This document shows positions 38,505 to 47,090 of a DNA stretch of 64,000 nt, piece after piece (the stretch's first letter is position 1; the number at the start of each line of letters is the position of its first letter). Source of the DNA: an uncultured Gammaproteobacteria bacterium (GTDB lineage Bacteria > Pseudomonadota > Gammaproteobacteria > Pseudomonadales > Pseudohongiellaceae); contig CAJXVC010000002.1 in the NCBI GenBank assembly GCA_913060975.1, forward strand, positions 372,001 to 436,000, read 5' to 3'. The notes beneath the pieces are model-generated. The model made no database searches and had not been told where the DNA came from. It saw nothing but the letters and a program-made list of their open reading frames with translations. Both the position numbers and the translations under genes were made by a program.

Positions 38505-39821
38505 TTACAGACGGAAACCGAACTTACCCAGTGCCACGCGCCTGCCGGCGAAAGCAAACGTGTACTGACCCAGGTCGATCTCCAGTTGCCCCGGATTGAC
38601 ACTACTGACGATGGCTTTCGGGATGCCCGATTTAGGCGTCTCAGTCAGATCTTCGATACGTGGTTTGGCCAGCGACATACCGTTATCGTCTTTGATGATC
38701 GCTATCTTCGGATGCAGCCGATCAGCAACATTCTGTTCAAGCACCAGGGCAATCTCGCCAGTGGACAGTTGCACAACGGAACCCACCGGGTTCATCCCCA
38801 ATACATGAATAAACTCAACGATTAATTGTTCCGGAAATTTCAATTCCCGTTGCTTGTAGAGTCGTGCAGTGGCCTTGGCTGGTGATACGCGCCCGCGCGG
38901 ATTATTGCTGCGCAGCAAGCGCTCAAAACTGTAGGCCAGAATTGTAAAACGTGCCAATGCCGGAATCTGGTCGCCGCGCAGCCCACGTGGAAAACCTCTG
39001 CCATCGTGTCGCTCATGATGACAGCGCACCAGACGCAGCAAGCGTTCGTCCAGTTCACGATATTGCGAAAGCAATTCAATGCTGAAATTCACATGCTTGC
39101 GATAGGCGAGATATTCTTTCTTGCGAAAGTTGCCGCGGATGCTTGTGAGCCTTTCCGGTAGCAAATGCATACCAATGTCTGCCAGCAGCGTGCCTTTGAA
39201 CAAGTCTTCCAATTCTTTCTGGCCAAGCCCGACTTGCCGACCAAGGATAGTTGCCCAGATCGCGGCGCGTACACAATACAGATTCTCGCCTGTTACTTTA
39301 GTATCAGTAAGCAGGATCCAGATAAGTGTTTGTGGATTCGCGATAGCGCATTCAATAAGACTAAGCATCGGCGCTTCGAGCTCATGGAGATTCAGGCGTT
39401 GGTCATTGTGCACAGCATCTGTGAAGCTGTCATAGATGATCGCCGTGTCTTGATACCCGCGATAGGCTTTATCAATCTGCTTCTTGACCGGTTGCGTGAC
39501 CGGGTAGGCATCTCTGTTGACCTTGATCGCTGCTGCCGGCGGCGTCGCCAGGCGAGCTGTACTGAGAATAGTCAGATTGGCGCGTTTTTTAGGGGCCGGC
39601 GCGGCACCACGCGTGGTATCGATAGTCACCAAGCGACAGTATTTTTGCAGCACCTGTAGCTCATCACTGTTACGCAGATGAAAACCACCAACGGGAAACG
39701 GAGTCGAGGCCCACGAACAATCTATCTCGGAAACAAACATGCCAACGATAAGATCGTTGCATGGCAAGCGTACGAGATGACTGTAATTATTCTTGGAATC
39801 GGTGACTGGCATGGAGCGCAT
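38505..39821 (-). CDS. DUF3391/HD-GYP domain protein with degenerate active site
   Basis: A cyclic-di-GMP phosphodiesterase-family protein. An N-terminal DUF3391 domain (VGMFVSEIDCSW...PFPVGGF) is followed by an HD-GYP region and a C-terminal beta extension. The usual LLHDIGK motif reads LLADIGM, so the first histidine of the HD pair is Ala (residue 234 counted from the longest frame). The upstream metal-ligand His is also not evident in YCVRAAIWATILGR. RCHHERHDGRGFP, the GYP-type motif, is largely kept, with Phe for Tyr. It is probably not an active phosphodiesterase, perhaps a c-di-GMP effector. ATG 39821 or 39812 is the likely start. It converges with rsmE. Confidence 0.75.
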   Translation of the reverse strand: MRSMPVTDSKNNYSHLVRLPCNDLIVGMFVSEIDCSWASTPFPVGGFHLRNSDELQVLQKYCRLVTIDTTRGAAPAPKKRANLTILSTARLATPPAAAIKVNRDAYPVTQPVKKQIDKAYRGYQDTAIIYDSFTDAVHNDQRLNLHELEAPMLSLIECAIANPQTLIWILLTDTKVTGENLYCVRAAIWATILGRQVGLGQKELEDLFKGTLLADIGMHLLPERLTSIRGNFRKKEYLAYRKHVNFSIELLSQYRELDERLLRLVRCHHERHDGRGFPRGLRGDQIPALARFTILAYSFERLLRSNNPRGRVSPAKATARLYKQRELKFPEQLIVEFIHVLGMNPVGSVVQLSTGEIALVLEQNVADRLHPKIAIIKDDNGMSLAKPRIEDLTETPKSGIPKAIVSSVNPGQLEIDLGQYTFAFAGRRVALGKFGFRL

Positions 39822-39984
39822 ATTACGCTCATCGGCGTGTTTGACTGTGAGAAAGCTCACAGATGGACACGTGGATTTCAACGTGGATCACACATTGGCA
39901 ACACGCACCCCTTCAGGCCCACAAAAGCAGTGCAAGGTAAAACTGCAAAGCTGGCATGGCACGCATATTCATTTATTTCAGGCA

Positions 39985-40013
39985 TAAAAAAAGCGCCTTC
40001 TGTTGAAGGCGCT
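39985..40013 (-). terminator. Rho-independent terminator of glnK-amtB
   Basis: AGCGCCTTC (39992-40000) pairs with GAAGGCGCT (40005-40013) over a 4-nt loop. On the minus strand this is followed by a run of seven T. It is well placed about 80 bp after the amtB stop. Confidence 0.9.
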
Positions 40014-40093
40014 AATACGTAAAAGGTTTACGTTAAGGGAGAGTTGTCTTGCAATGAACGGCAGCCCCGATAACAGGGCTGCCATTCGAAGTC

Positions 40094-41362
40094 TTACTGA
40101 GTTACGAATTCCGGATACGCTTCCATACCACACTCGGAGATATCCACACCTTCGTCTTCTTCTTCTTCGGTAACTCGTACACCCATGATGGCTTTCAGTG
40201 CAAACCATACAATCAGGCTGGTAACGAATACCCAGATGAAGATAACCAGCATGCCGACCAGCTGACCCATGAAGGTCGCATCAGAGTCAGACAGCAGGAC
40301 AGCGAAGATACCGAAGATACCAACCGTACCGTGGACGGAAATCGCACCAACAGGATCATCGATCTTCATCTTGTCCAGGAAGACAATGCTGAAGACAACA
40401 ATCGTGCCACCGATGGCACCGATGATAGTGGCCAGCAGTGGAGTTGGATCTGCAGGCTCAGCAGTAATGGCAACCAGTCCAGCCAGAGCACCGTTGAGCG
40501 CCATAGTCAGGTCAGCTTTACCAAACATGATGCGAGCAACGATCAGCGCGGCGATCAAACCACCAGCTGCAGCAGCGTTAGTGTTCAGGAATACGTTAGC
40601 GACTTCGTTGGCAACCGCGATGCCACCCAGTTTCAGAGTAGAACCACCGTTGAAACCGAACCAGCCCATCCACAGGATAAATGTACCCAGTGTAGCTAGT
40701 GGCAAGTTGGCACCTGGAATCGCACCGACAGTACCATCAGCTTTGTATTTGCCTTTACGTGGTCCGAGCAGGATGACACCAGCAAGAGCAGCAGCGGCGC
40801 CCGCCAGGTGAACAATACCGGAACCGGCATAGTCGCTATAGCTAAGCGCACCGATCAGAGGTACGTCTTTGCCGCCCCATGTCCAACCACCTTCGATTGG
40901 GTAGATGAAGCCAGTCATGACAACAGCGAAGCCAAGGAATGCCCAGAGCTTCATACGCTCTGCAACAGCACCAGATACAATCGACATGGCTGTGGCAACG
41001 AATACCACTTGGAAGAAGAAGTCTGATGCGCCAGAGTAAACTGAACCGCCATCAAAGCCTTCTGCTGCAGAGTCTGCCAATACTTGCGCAACTGCTGCAT
41101 CGTCCATACCGCCAACTGTTGTTACGCCCGACAGGAAGTAACCACCGTCGTACATAAACTGATAACCACACACCAGGTACATCGTACAGGCGATGGCGAA
41201 CAGTGCGACGTTCTTGGTCAGAATCTCTGTGGTGTTCTTGCTACGAACAAGTCCAGCCTCGAGCATGGCGAAACCTGCTGCCATCCACATGACGAGTGCG
41301 CCACAGATGAGAAAATAAAACGTGTCCATTGCATACTGCAATTCAAAAATTTGGTTTTCCAC
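40094..41362 (-). CDS. amtB: Ammonium transporter
   Basis: An inner-membrane ammonium channel of the Amt family, 422 residues and about eleven membrane helices. GFAMLEAGLVRSKNTTEIL near the N-terminus, DYAGSGIVHLAGAAAALAG and MGWFGFNGGS are diagnostic. GTVGIFG and the pore-lining His residues are in place. The start codon is GTG 41362, with GGAGG six bases upstream; the family N-terminus MENQIFELQYAMDTFYFL then fits exactly. It lies 61 bp after glnK, forming the usual PII-Amt pair, in which GlnK blocks the channel when nitrogen is plentiful. It is controlled by the sigma-54 promoter upstream of glnK. Confidence 0.97.
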   Translation of the reverse strand: MENQIFELQYAMDTFYFLICGALVMWMAAGFAMLEAGLVRSKNTTEILTKNVALFAIACTMYLVCGYQFMYDGGYFLSGVTTVGGMDDAAVAQVLADSAAEGFDGGSVYSGASDFFFQVVFVATAMSIVSGAVAERMKLWAFLGFAVVMTGFIYPIEGGWTWGGKDVPLIGALSYSDYAGSGIVHLAGAAAALAGVILLGPRKGKYKADGTVGAIPGANLPLATLGTFILWMGWFGFNGGSTLKLGGIAVANEVANVFLNTNAAAAGGLIAALIVARIMFGKADLTMALNGALAGLVAITAEPADPTPLLATIIGAIGGTIVVFSIVFLDKMKIDDPVGAISVHGTVGIFGIFAVLLSDSDATFMGQLVGMLVIFIWVFVTSLIVWFALKAIMGVRVTEEEEDEGVDISECGMEAYPEFVTQ

Positions 41363-41423
41363 CTTTACCTCCGTAGTGGTCTGAGCCTGAGACCACTTGA
41401 AATTAAATTAATTGTTATCAACC

Positions 41424-41774
<351 letters not shown>

Positions 41775-41829
41775 TTAGTTGTTATAAGCGGGTTGCCCGT
41801 TCGAATCTGTACAACTGAAGCTGCTTGTA

Positions 41830-41845
41830 TGCACGGGGCGTGCCA
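41830..41845 (-). promoter_or_regulatory. Sigma-54 promoter of glnK-amtB
   Basis: On the minus strand TGGCAC, five bases, then GTGCA, agreeing with the -24/-12 consensus TGGCAC-N5-TTGCW except for one base. It predicts a start near 41818 and a leader of about 56 nt before glnK. Confidence 0.8.
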
Positions 41846-41959
41846 GAAGAGTTTTCCCTTTTAAAAACAATATGTTGGAGTTGCTGTATCAGAAATGACG
41901 ACAGCAATGGAGGGGACGGCGCACTATTCTGGGCATTCTCAGTGCACCGGGGTGAGTCG

Positions 41960-41976
41960 CGCACTAATAGAGTGCG
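41960..41976. promoter_or_regulatory. NtrC enhancer-binding site
   Basis: GCACT-AATAG-AGTGC, a perfect fit to the GCACY-N5-RGTGC half-site pattern of NtrC, about 115 bp upstream of the sigma-54 promoter. A poorer site begins at 41943 (TGCACC). The rest of the 358-bp gap between glnK and ubiK shows no gene. Confidence 0.7.
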
Positions 41977-42120
41977 AGAAGTGGAGTATTTTCGCTCACC
42001 AGCTTCATAGGCTCCCCGTTTAGGGGCGTTTTCGCCCTGAAGTCGCCACCCAGGGCAGCCAATCTCCGTGTGCTAAAATGCCAATCTCTCTCTTTGGAAT
42101 ATTAATCAGGTAGTTTGACT

Positions 42121-42405
42121 ATGCGCGACATTCCCCCACTGACCGATTTAGCCCAGCGAATTGCGGCTCTGTTTCCGGCAGCAGGCACCCTGCAGGAAGA
42201 GTTGCGCACCAGGATAGAGCAAACTCTGCAGAAAGGTTTTGCTGATCTGAATCTGCTTACCCGGGATGAATTCGTGGCCCAATCACAAGCGCTTGAGCGC
42301 GCGCAACTGCGGGTGGGTGAACTGGAAGGTCGACTTGCGGCCCTTGAGCAACGGCTGGAGACTCTTGTGGGCGGAAAGACTCAGGACAATTCTCAAGACT
42401 CTTAA
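42121..42405 (+). CDS. ubiK: Ubiquinone biosynthesis accessory factor UbiK (BMFP)
   Basis: A small trimeric coiled-coil protein that assists aerobic ubiquinone synthesis and can affect membranes. The family pattern is visible: an N-terminal helix (IPPLTDLAQRIAALFP), then EELRTRIEQTLQKGFADLNLLTRDEFVAQSQ and a coiled-coil C-terminus (about 55-85). From ATG 42121 it has 94 residues; a TTG two codons upstream is less likely. The last codons (about NSQDS) are encoded by degenerate 9-bp repeats. It converges with yifB, its usual gammaproteobacterial neighbour. Confidence 0.9.
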   Translation: MRDIPPLTDLAQRIAALFPAAGTLQEELRTRIEQTLQKGFADLNLLTRDEFVAQSQALERAQLRVGELEGRLAALEQRLETLVGGKTQDNSQDS

Positions 42406-42430
42406 AACTCTCAAAACTCTCAAAACTCTC
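42386..42430 (+). repeat. 9-bp tandem repeat at the ubiK 3' end
   Basis: Three exact AAAACTCTC units at 42404-42412, 42413-42421 and 42422-42430, preceded by two degenerate units (42386-42403) inside ubiK. The stop codon of ubiK is at the first exact unit. The tract ends 3 bp before the yifB stop. Confidence 0.85.
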
Positions 42431-42432
42431 AG

Positions 42433-44025
42433 TCATAACGATTGCTGCAAGCGCGATTCCCGGTAGGTGAGCGCCTCCAGCAAATCAGTTCGGCGTACCT
42501 GAGCCACACCTTCATAATCGGCAATGGTCCGAGCCACTTTCAACAGTCGGTGCACACTGCGCGCCGAGAGCTGCATCTGCTCGATGGCAGTTTTCAGCAC
42601 GTTATTCAGTGACTTGTTGAGCCTGCATTGTTGTCGTACCTCGGCAGGTGTTAATTGACTATTGAGCTTCTGCTGGCGCTGCAATTGCCTGTCGCGACTG
42701 CAAGCGATATTGGCACGCACAGACTCCCAATCAGTGGCATCTTTGTCCTGAGACAGTATCTCGGTATGCGACAAACTCGCCAGTTCCACCATCATATCCA
42801 TGCGATCCAGGAACGGCCCAGACAACTTGCCCAGATAGCGTGAGACACGATCTGGACTGCAGCGACAGGATTTATTGGGGTTGGTGGCATGCCCGCAAGG
42901 GCACGGATTCATGGCGGCCAATAGCTGAAAAGCAGCCGGAAATACCACGCGCTGATTCGCGCGGCTAATCGTAATCTCACCGGCTTCTAACGGCTCGCGC
43001 AAACCGTCAAGTGCGCCTGGTTTGAATTCAGTCAGCTCATCCAGAAATAACACGCCTCTGTGCGCCAACGAGACTTCGCCCGGCGTTATTCGGCTACCGC
43101 CACCCACCAGTGCCACCGCCGTACAACTATGGTGTGGACTGCGTATGGGGCGAGTCAGATACGTCTGTGCTGAAGGGTATTCGCCAATAGCAGAACGTAC
43201 GGCGGCGACCTCCAAAGCCTCTGTGCGCGTTAACGGCGGCAATAGCTCAACCATGGTTTTGGCCAACAGTGTTTTACCGCAGCCTGGCGGCCCAAGCATG
43301 AGCAGATTGTGTTGCCCCGCAGCAGCGATTTGTACGGCGCGCTTGGCTGCCAGTTGGCCTCTGATATCTATGGCGGTCAAATCTTTTTGCTGGCTGGAAC
43401 TTGATAACTCTCCGGTTGAACCACCTGAAGAATTTTGCTGCACCACCACTTCCTGATCTGGATTAGCCAGCCAGGCAACCAGATCTGTCAGCGAATCAAC
43501 TCCGCGTGCGAATTTGATATTGGCCAGAGCAATTTCTGTGGCATTGTCGGCCGGCAGCACAGCTTTGCGATTCTCTGTATCAGCTGCAATCAGCGCAGAG
43601 ATCGCTCCTGTGACTTTTCTTACCTGACCATTAAGTGCCAGTTCTCCCAGTATTTCCAGGTTCTCCAAGGCTGATTCCGGAAGTTGCCCCGAGGCACACA
43701 GAATGCTTACGGCAATCGCCAGATCATAGCGCCCGCCGGCTTTAGGAATATCCGCCGGCGCCAAATTGACCGTAATGCGTCTGGCGGGAAATTCCAAGCC
43801 CGAATTAATGATCGCGCTACGTACCCTTTCTTTGCTCTCCTTAACCGCTGTTTCCGGCAGACCAACGATAGAAAAACCCGGCAGTCCTGCGGACAGATGC
43901 GTCTCCACCGTGACCTCGACGGCTTTGATTCCGGACAGCGCACGCGTGATGACAGTAGCAACAGACAACAGTACCAGGCTTGTAGTTTGCTCTAAACTAC
44001 ACAGTGAATGACTACACTTAGTCAT
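42433..44025 (-). CDS. yifB: YifB family Mg chelatase-like AAA ATPase
   Basis: An ATPase of the ComM/YifB family; ComM-type members extend heteroduplexes during natural transformation. An N-terminal Lon-like ChlI domain (ITRALSGIKAVEVTVETHLSAGLPGFSIVGLP) precedes the Mg-chelatase AAA domain with Walker A GPPGCGKTLLAKT and the FLDELTEF motif. The C-terminal helical domain includes SARSVHRLLKVARTIAD. The frame opens at ATG 44025, but the family usually starts close to the ITRALSG stretch, so a start about 19 codons later (TTG near 43968) is possible. Length of 510-530 residues is normal. Confidence 0.9.
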   Translation of the reverse strand: MTKCSHSLCSLEQTTSLVLLSVATVITRALSGIKAVEVTVETHLSAGLPGFSIVGLPETAVKESKERVRSAIINSGLEFPARRITVNLAPADIPKAGGRYDLAIAVSILCASGQLPESALENLEILGELALNGQVRKVTGAISALIAADTENRKAVLPADNATEIALANIKFARGVDSLTDLVAWLANPDQEVVVQQNSSGGSTGELSSSSQQKDLTAIDIRGQLAAKRAVQIAAAGQHNLLMLGPPGCGKTLLAKTMVELLPPLTRTEALEVAAVRSAIGEYPSAQTYLTRPIRSPHHSCTAVALVGGGSRITPGEVSLAHRGVLFLDELTEFKPGALDGLREPLEAGEITISRANQRVVFPAAFQLLAAMNPCPCGHATNPNKSCRCSPDRVSRYLGKLSGPFLDRMDMMVELASLSHTEILSQDKDATDWESVRANIACSRDRQLQRQQKLNSQLTPAEVRQQCRLNKSLNNVLKTAIEQMQLSARSVHRLLKVARTIADYEGVAQVRRTDLLEALTYRESRLQQSL

Positions 44026-44111
44026 AGCTTATAAACACAAGACTGCCAAATTTCAGGCAAAAAAATGGGCTGCAGAGCAGCCCATTCCCGATCATGCTTG
44101 TAGTGTTAAAA

Positions 44112-44492
44112 CTACTGGCTGGAACTGATCATGTAGTCAACCAAAGCCTGCAGGTCAGCATCGTTACAATCGAAGCAAAGACCGCGCGCCGGCATGGCAT
44201 TTATGCCATTGATGACGTTCTGCATTACAGCTTCCATGCCTTTTTCCATGCGCTCAGCCCATTCTGCGTCATACACGCCAGGTTCTACTTTTGGCGCACC
44301 AGCAGCACCTGTGCTGTGGCAGGCAAAGCAAGAAGCCATGTATTTTTCTTCGGCGTTGAAACCATCACTGGTTTGCGCCAGCTGCAGTGCTTGCGAATCA
44401 TCGGCGCCAGCAAAAGAAGCGGTGAATAAAGCACTGGCAATCACAATTGATTTGACCAGTGAAAGATGAAACAGCTTGGTGAAATGTGTCAC
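44112..44492 (-). CDS. Cytochrome c5 family protein
   Basis: A small periplasmic monoheme cytochrome of 126 residues. A signal peptide of about 30 residues ends FTASFAGA. The heme motif CFACH is followed by STGAAGAPKV, and the region GINAMPARGLCFDC carries the second cysteine pair, which forms a disulfide in c5-type cytochromes. It probably carries electrons between periplasmic partners or to a terminal oxidase. It lies 47 bp downstream of a close relative, and the two are clear tandem paralogues. Confidence 0.85.
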   Translation of the reverse strand: MTHFTKLFHLSLVKSIVIASALFTASFAGADDSQALQLAQTSDGFNAEEKYMASCFACHSTGAAGAPKVEPGVYDAEWAERMEKGMEAVMQNVINGINAMPARGLCFDCNDADLQALVDYMISSSQ

Positions 44493-44538
44493 GTTAATTA
44501 CTCCTTGGTTCGAAATTGTTCAGATTATCTGACCAGCC

Positions 44539-45072
44539 CTATTGGCTAATCATGTAATCCACAAGTGCTGCTAACTGATCATCAGAGCAGCTCATGCAAA
44601 GCCCGCGTGCTGGCATGGCGTTAATGCCATTGAGCACATTGTTCATTACTGCATCCATGCCTTTTTCTAATCGGGTTTCCCAGGCCGCGGCATCACCAAT
44701 TTTTGGTGCGCCTGCTGCGCCTGTTGTATGACAAGCCATGCAGCTTTGGTTATAGGCTGCGGCTACATCAAAATCTGTTTCTGCTGGCGCGGCCGCTGTG
44801 TTGTCCGCAGCAGGTGCTGCTGCCGGAGCGGGCGCTGGCGCCGCAGGAGCTGGTGTCGCACTGCTGGCTGTTGATGTACTGGCACCACCCCCGGCGGGTT
44901 GACCAACGCATGGCTCACCAGCCAGACAAACCTGGCCAACCGGGGCGATAATGTCAGCAGTGGAAGACTGCGCCAGTGTTGAGCTCGCCATCAGAGCTGC
45001 AAAAGGCAGCATCAGCAAGGCTATTACGGCGCGTCGTGATAATAATTTAATCTGTGTAAACATAGTGGCCAT
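44539..45072 (-). CDS. Cytochrome c5 family protein with Ala/Pro linker
   Basis: A second c5-type cytochrome of about 177 residues. The signal peptide (ends ASSTLA) is followed by a Ser/Thr-containing segment with a Cys pair (VCLAGEPC) and an Ala/Pro-rich linker (about 75-100) before the heme domain. The heme motif is CMACHTTGAAGAPK. GINAMPARGLCMSC matches the neighbour almost exactly. The linker suggests a domain held away from an anchor or partner. Two ATG codons (45072 and 45063) could serve; neither has a strong Shine-Dalgarno. Tandem duplication with the downstream gene is evident. Confidence 0.85.
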   Translation of the reverse strand: MATMFTQIKLLSRRAVIALLMLPFAALMASSTLAQSSTADIIAPVGQVCLAGEPCVGQPAGGGASTSTASSATPAPAAPAPAPAAAPAADNTAAAPAETDFDVAAAYNQSCMACHTTGAAGAPKIGDAAAWETRLEKGMDAVMNNVLNGINAMPARGLCMSCSDDQLAALVDYMISQ

Positions 45073-45104
45073 CGTCTGTCTGCGTTTGAATTAATGTCTC
45101 GTTG

Positions 45105-45128
45105 TATCTACTTGTGTATCTACTTGTG
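45105..45128. repeat. 12-bp tandem repeat upstream of the cytochrome pair
   Basis: Two exact TATCTACTTGTG units, 45105-45116 and 45117-45128, with a degenerate third (TCGCTACTCTTG) after them. They lie in the 386-bp gap upstream of the cytochrome genes. Confidence 0.7.
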
Positions 45129-45251
45129 TCGCTACTCTTGGTAGCCGCTGCTTGGCAGCTACCAGACTGAACTTACTATGGCTTACTACGGCGTAGTGCT
45201 GTCCGTGGTGAAGTCCGTATCAGTCCGGACTCTCTATCCGGGCTCAGTCGG

Positions 45252-45290
45252 TGCTCTCAGTTACTGCTCTCAGTTACTGCTCTCAGTTGG
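45252..45290. repeat. 13-bp tandem repeat in the cytochrome/protease gap
   Basis: TGCTCTCAGTTAC twice exactly (45252-45264, 45265-45277) and a third copy ending GG (45278-45290). I see no gene in the surrounding 45073-45458 gap, which presumably holds the promoter of the cytochrome pair. Confidence 0.75.
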
Positions 45291-45458
45291 TCTTTCCAGC
45301 CGCCTGGAGCCGTAAAAATTGCGGGCGAATTATAACGTAATACACCCCTGCAAGTACCCTATTTCATGGCAAGATGTTGTCTTAGATTGTGACAAATCAG
45401 CCCTGTATCTTGCCAGCGCCTGCTCCGATTGCGGCTCGGCGAGCCTGATTCCGGGGCG

Positions 45459-46883
45459 CTATTCTGGCGCCACTATCAGGCTCAGAGGTGTGCCGTGAAA
45501 ATAGATTTCGTCGGGGTTGGCATGCAGACCGTAACCCACCACAAAATCCACCTCAATAGCGCTAATGCCCAGCTCCGCTGGCACCAGATCATTGGCGAAA
45601 CTGATCCTCTCTGTAGCCCCCAGCACCAGTTCCCGGGCTCTGGTCAACTGCCCTGCCTGCGGGTCATAAAGCTCGAACTGGCCTTGTTGATTCAACAGGA
45701 TAATCTCATTGCTGTTGGCCGCCGCCGCCACTAAAAAGCCGGGCTGGCCTTGATGGGCCGGGTCAATATTGATCGTGGCATCGATATCCAGCGAATCCGA
45801 TGGCGTGAAGACATTGCCATAGGAAATGCCATTGTTGGCGCTAATACCACCAAAAAACTCGGCGCTACTGACATCGCCCAGAAAACTGCTGGCGGCGCCT
45901 AAAGCGACCGGGTCAGCGCTGGTGTACTGGACTGTTAGCGCATAGTCGCCGCTGGTTCCGCAGTCATCCTTCACCGGCTCCACAAAGGTATTGGTGAGCA
46001 GATAGTAGCTGCCAGCGGCCAGATTGGCCGTCAGCGTCGAATCACAGTCAGCAAAGGCGTTATCGTCGAAATCGAACACGCTGAGGTTGGCATCAGCCAG
46101 TAACAGCACCGAATCCAGCGACTCGGACGTCATCGCAAAGCGCATGCTCGCCGGACTGCTCAGGGCAAACTGAAAGACGTCGACAAAACTGTTGTCGTCA
46201 CCACCTGCCGTCAATTCGAAGACCTGACAATCGCCAGCAGACAGCGCGTCATTCACCGCGCCCAGTTTCAAGGGCCGAATCGTGCAGTTGCTGAGGCCGT
46301 CATAGAGCGCATTAACGCCGGCGATATCATCGGCTTGCAGGCGGTCCAGATTGCCGATATTGGGCGCCATGATGGCCGGTGGGCCGCTCTCGTGATCCAG
46401 ACCAATGGCATGGCCCAACTCATGCAGCGCCACACGGCGAAAATCCAGGCCGGGCACACCAAACTGCACTATCGGCCCATCAAAAATATTGTATTCCACA
46501 TCCTGATTGATCACGATATCAGCTTCGGCAATACGCGCCGGGCCAAGCACCTCGGACTGAAACTTGCGTATGGTCACAGCAAGGGTTTTGGCGCCGTAGC
46601 TGGTCCCGCAAATGGTCGATGTGAAATCAACTCCATTGGCGCCGTCATCACGGCAGGGATCGCGATACTCATTGACCACCGTCAAATCAAAATCGGTTTC
46701 TTGCGTCCAGTCATTCGCCGCCTGGGTAAAGGCCGAATTCCAGCTAATACTGCTGGGCGAAAACCCCTCAATATTTATGTAGAAAGTCGCCGCCGCACCG
46801 GGCCATTTGCTGCCGCTGATTTCAAAGGCAGCCGCAGGGCTTGTGCAACTCAATATCAGGCTTAAGAGTAATAACTGGCGCAT
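45459..46883 (-). CDS. Secreted matrixin-like metalloprotease
   Basis: A predicted exported zinc protease of 474 residues. After the signal peptide (about 1-19), the metzincin zinc motif HELGHAIGLDH gives His154, Glu155, His158 and His164, with the Met-turn IMAPN at 171-175. This is the M10A matrixin pattern. The following region (about 200-330) resembles a prepeptidase C-terminal (PPC)-type beta domain, and the remainder looks like another beta-rich domain. The PPC fold often helps secretion or binding in marine proteases. No propeptide cysteine switch is visible. It precedes the cytochromes on the same strand but seems unrelated to them. Confidence 0.75.
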   Translation of the reverse strand: MRQLLLLSLILSCTSPAAAFEISGSKWPGAAATFYINIEGFSPSSISWNSAFTQAANDWTQETDFDLTVVNEYRDPCRDDGANGVDFTSTICGTSYGAKTLAVTIRKFQSEVLGPARIAEADIVINQDVEYNIFDGPIVQFGVPGLDFRRVALHELGHAIGLDHESGPPAIMAPNIGNLDRLQADDIAGVNALYDGLSNCTIRPLKLGAVNDALSAGDCQVFELTAGGDDNSFVDVFQFALSSPASMRFAMTSESLDSVLLLADANLSVFDFDDNAFADCDSTLTANLAAGSYYLLTNTFVEPVKDDCGTSGDYALTVQYTSADPVALGAASSFLGDVSSAEFFGGISANNGISYGNVFTPSDSLDIDATINIDPAHQGQPGFLVAAAANSNEIILLNQQGQFELYDPQAGQLTRARELVLGATERISFANDLVPAELGISAIEVDFVVGYGLHANPDEIYFHGTPLSLIVAPE

Positions 46884-47090
46884 AAGTTACTGTGTCAGAA
46901 AATATTCGATGTGGCTTCTTGTTCCACAAGTCTTGCTACTACGATGATTGATCACCAGTCTAGCCGGGGCAAGGTTAACTGAAACTGACCAGCGCAGCGA
47001 TTTTCGCGCTTTCGGCAGATGGCTGTACAACCGCCCCAGCAGTAAAACCAGCTCACTTAAAGAAGCACACTGACAGGCGCGCGCTGCAGA
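46884..47090. other. intergenic, nothing recognised
   Basis: About 200 bases between the rmlB stop and the protease start. No gene, repeat or clear promoter or terminator was seen. Confidence 0.4.

Noticed and set aside
42404..42430. CRISPR array
   Set aside because: Repeat units of 9 bp are adjacent, without spacers, and no cas genes are present.
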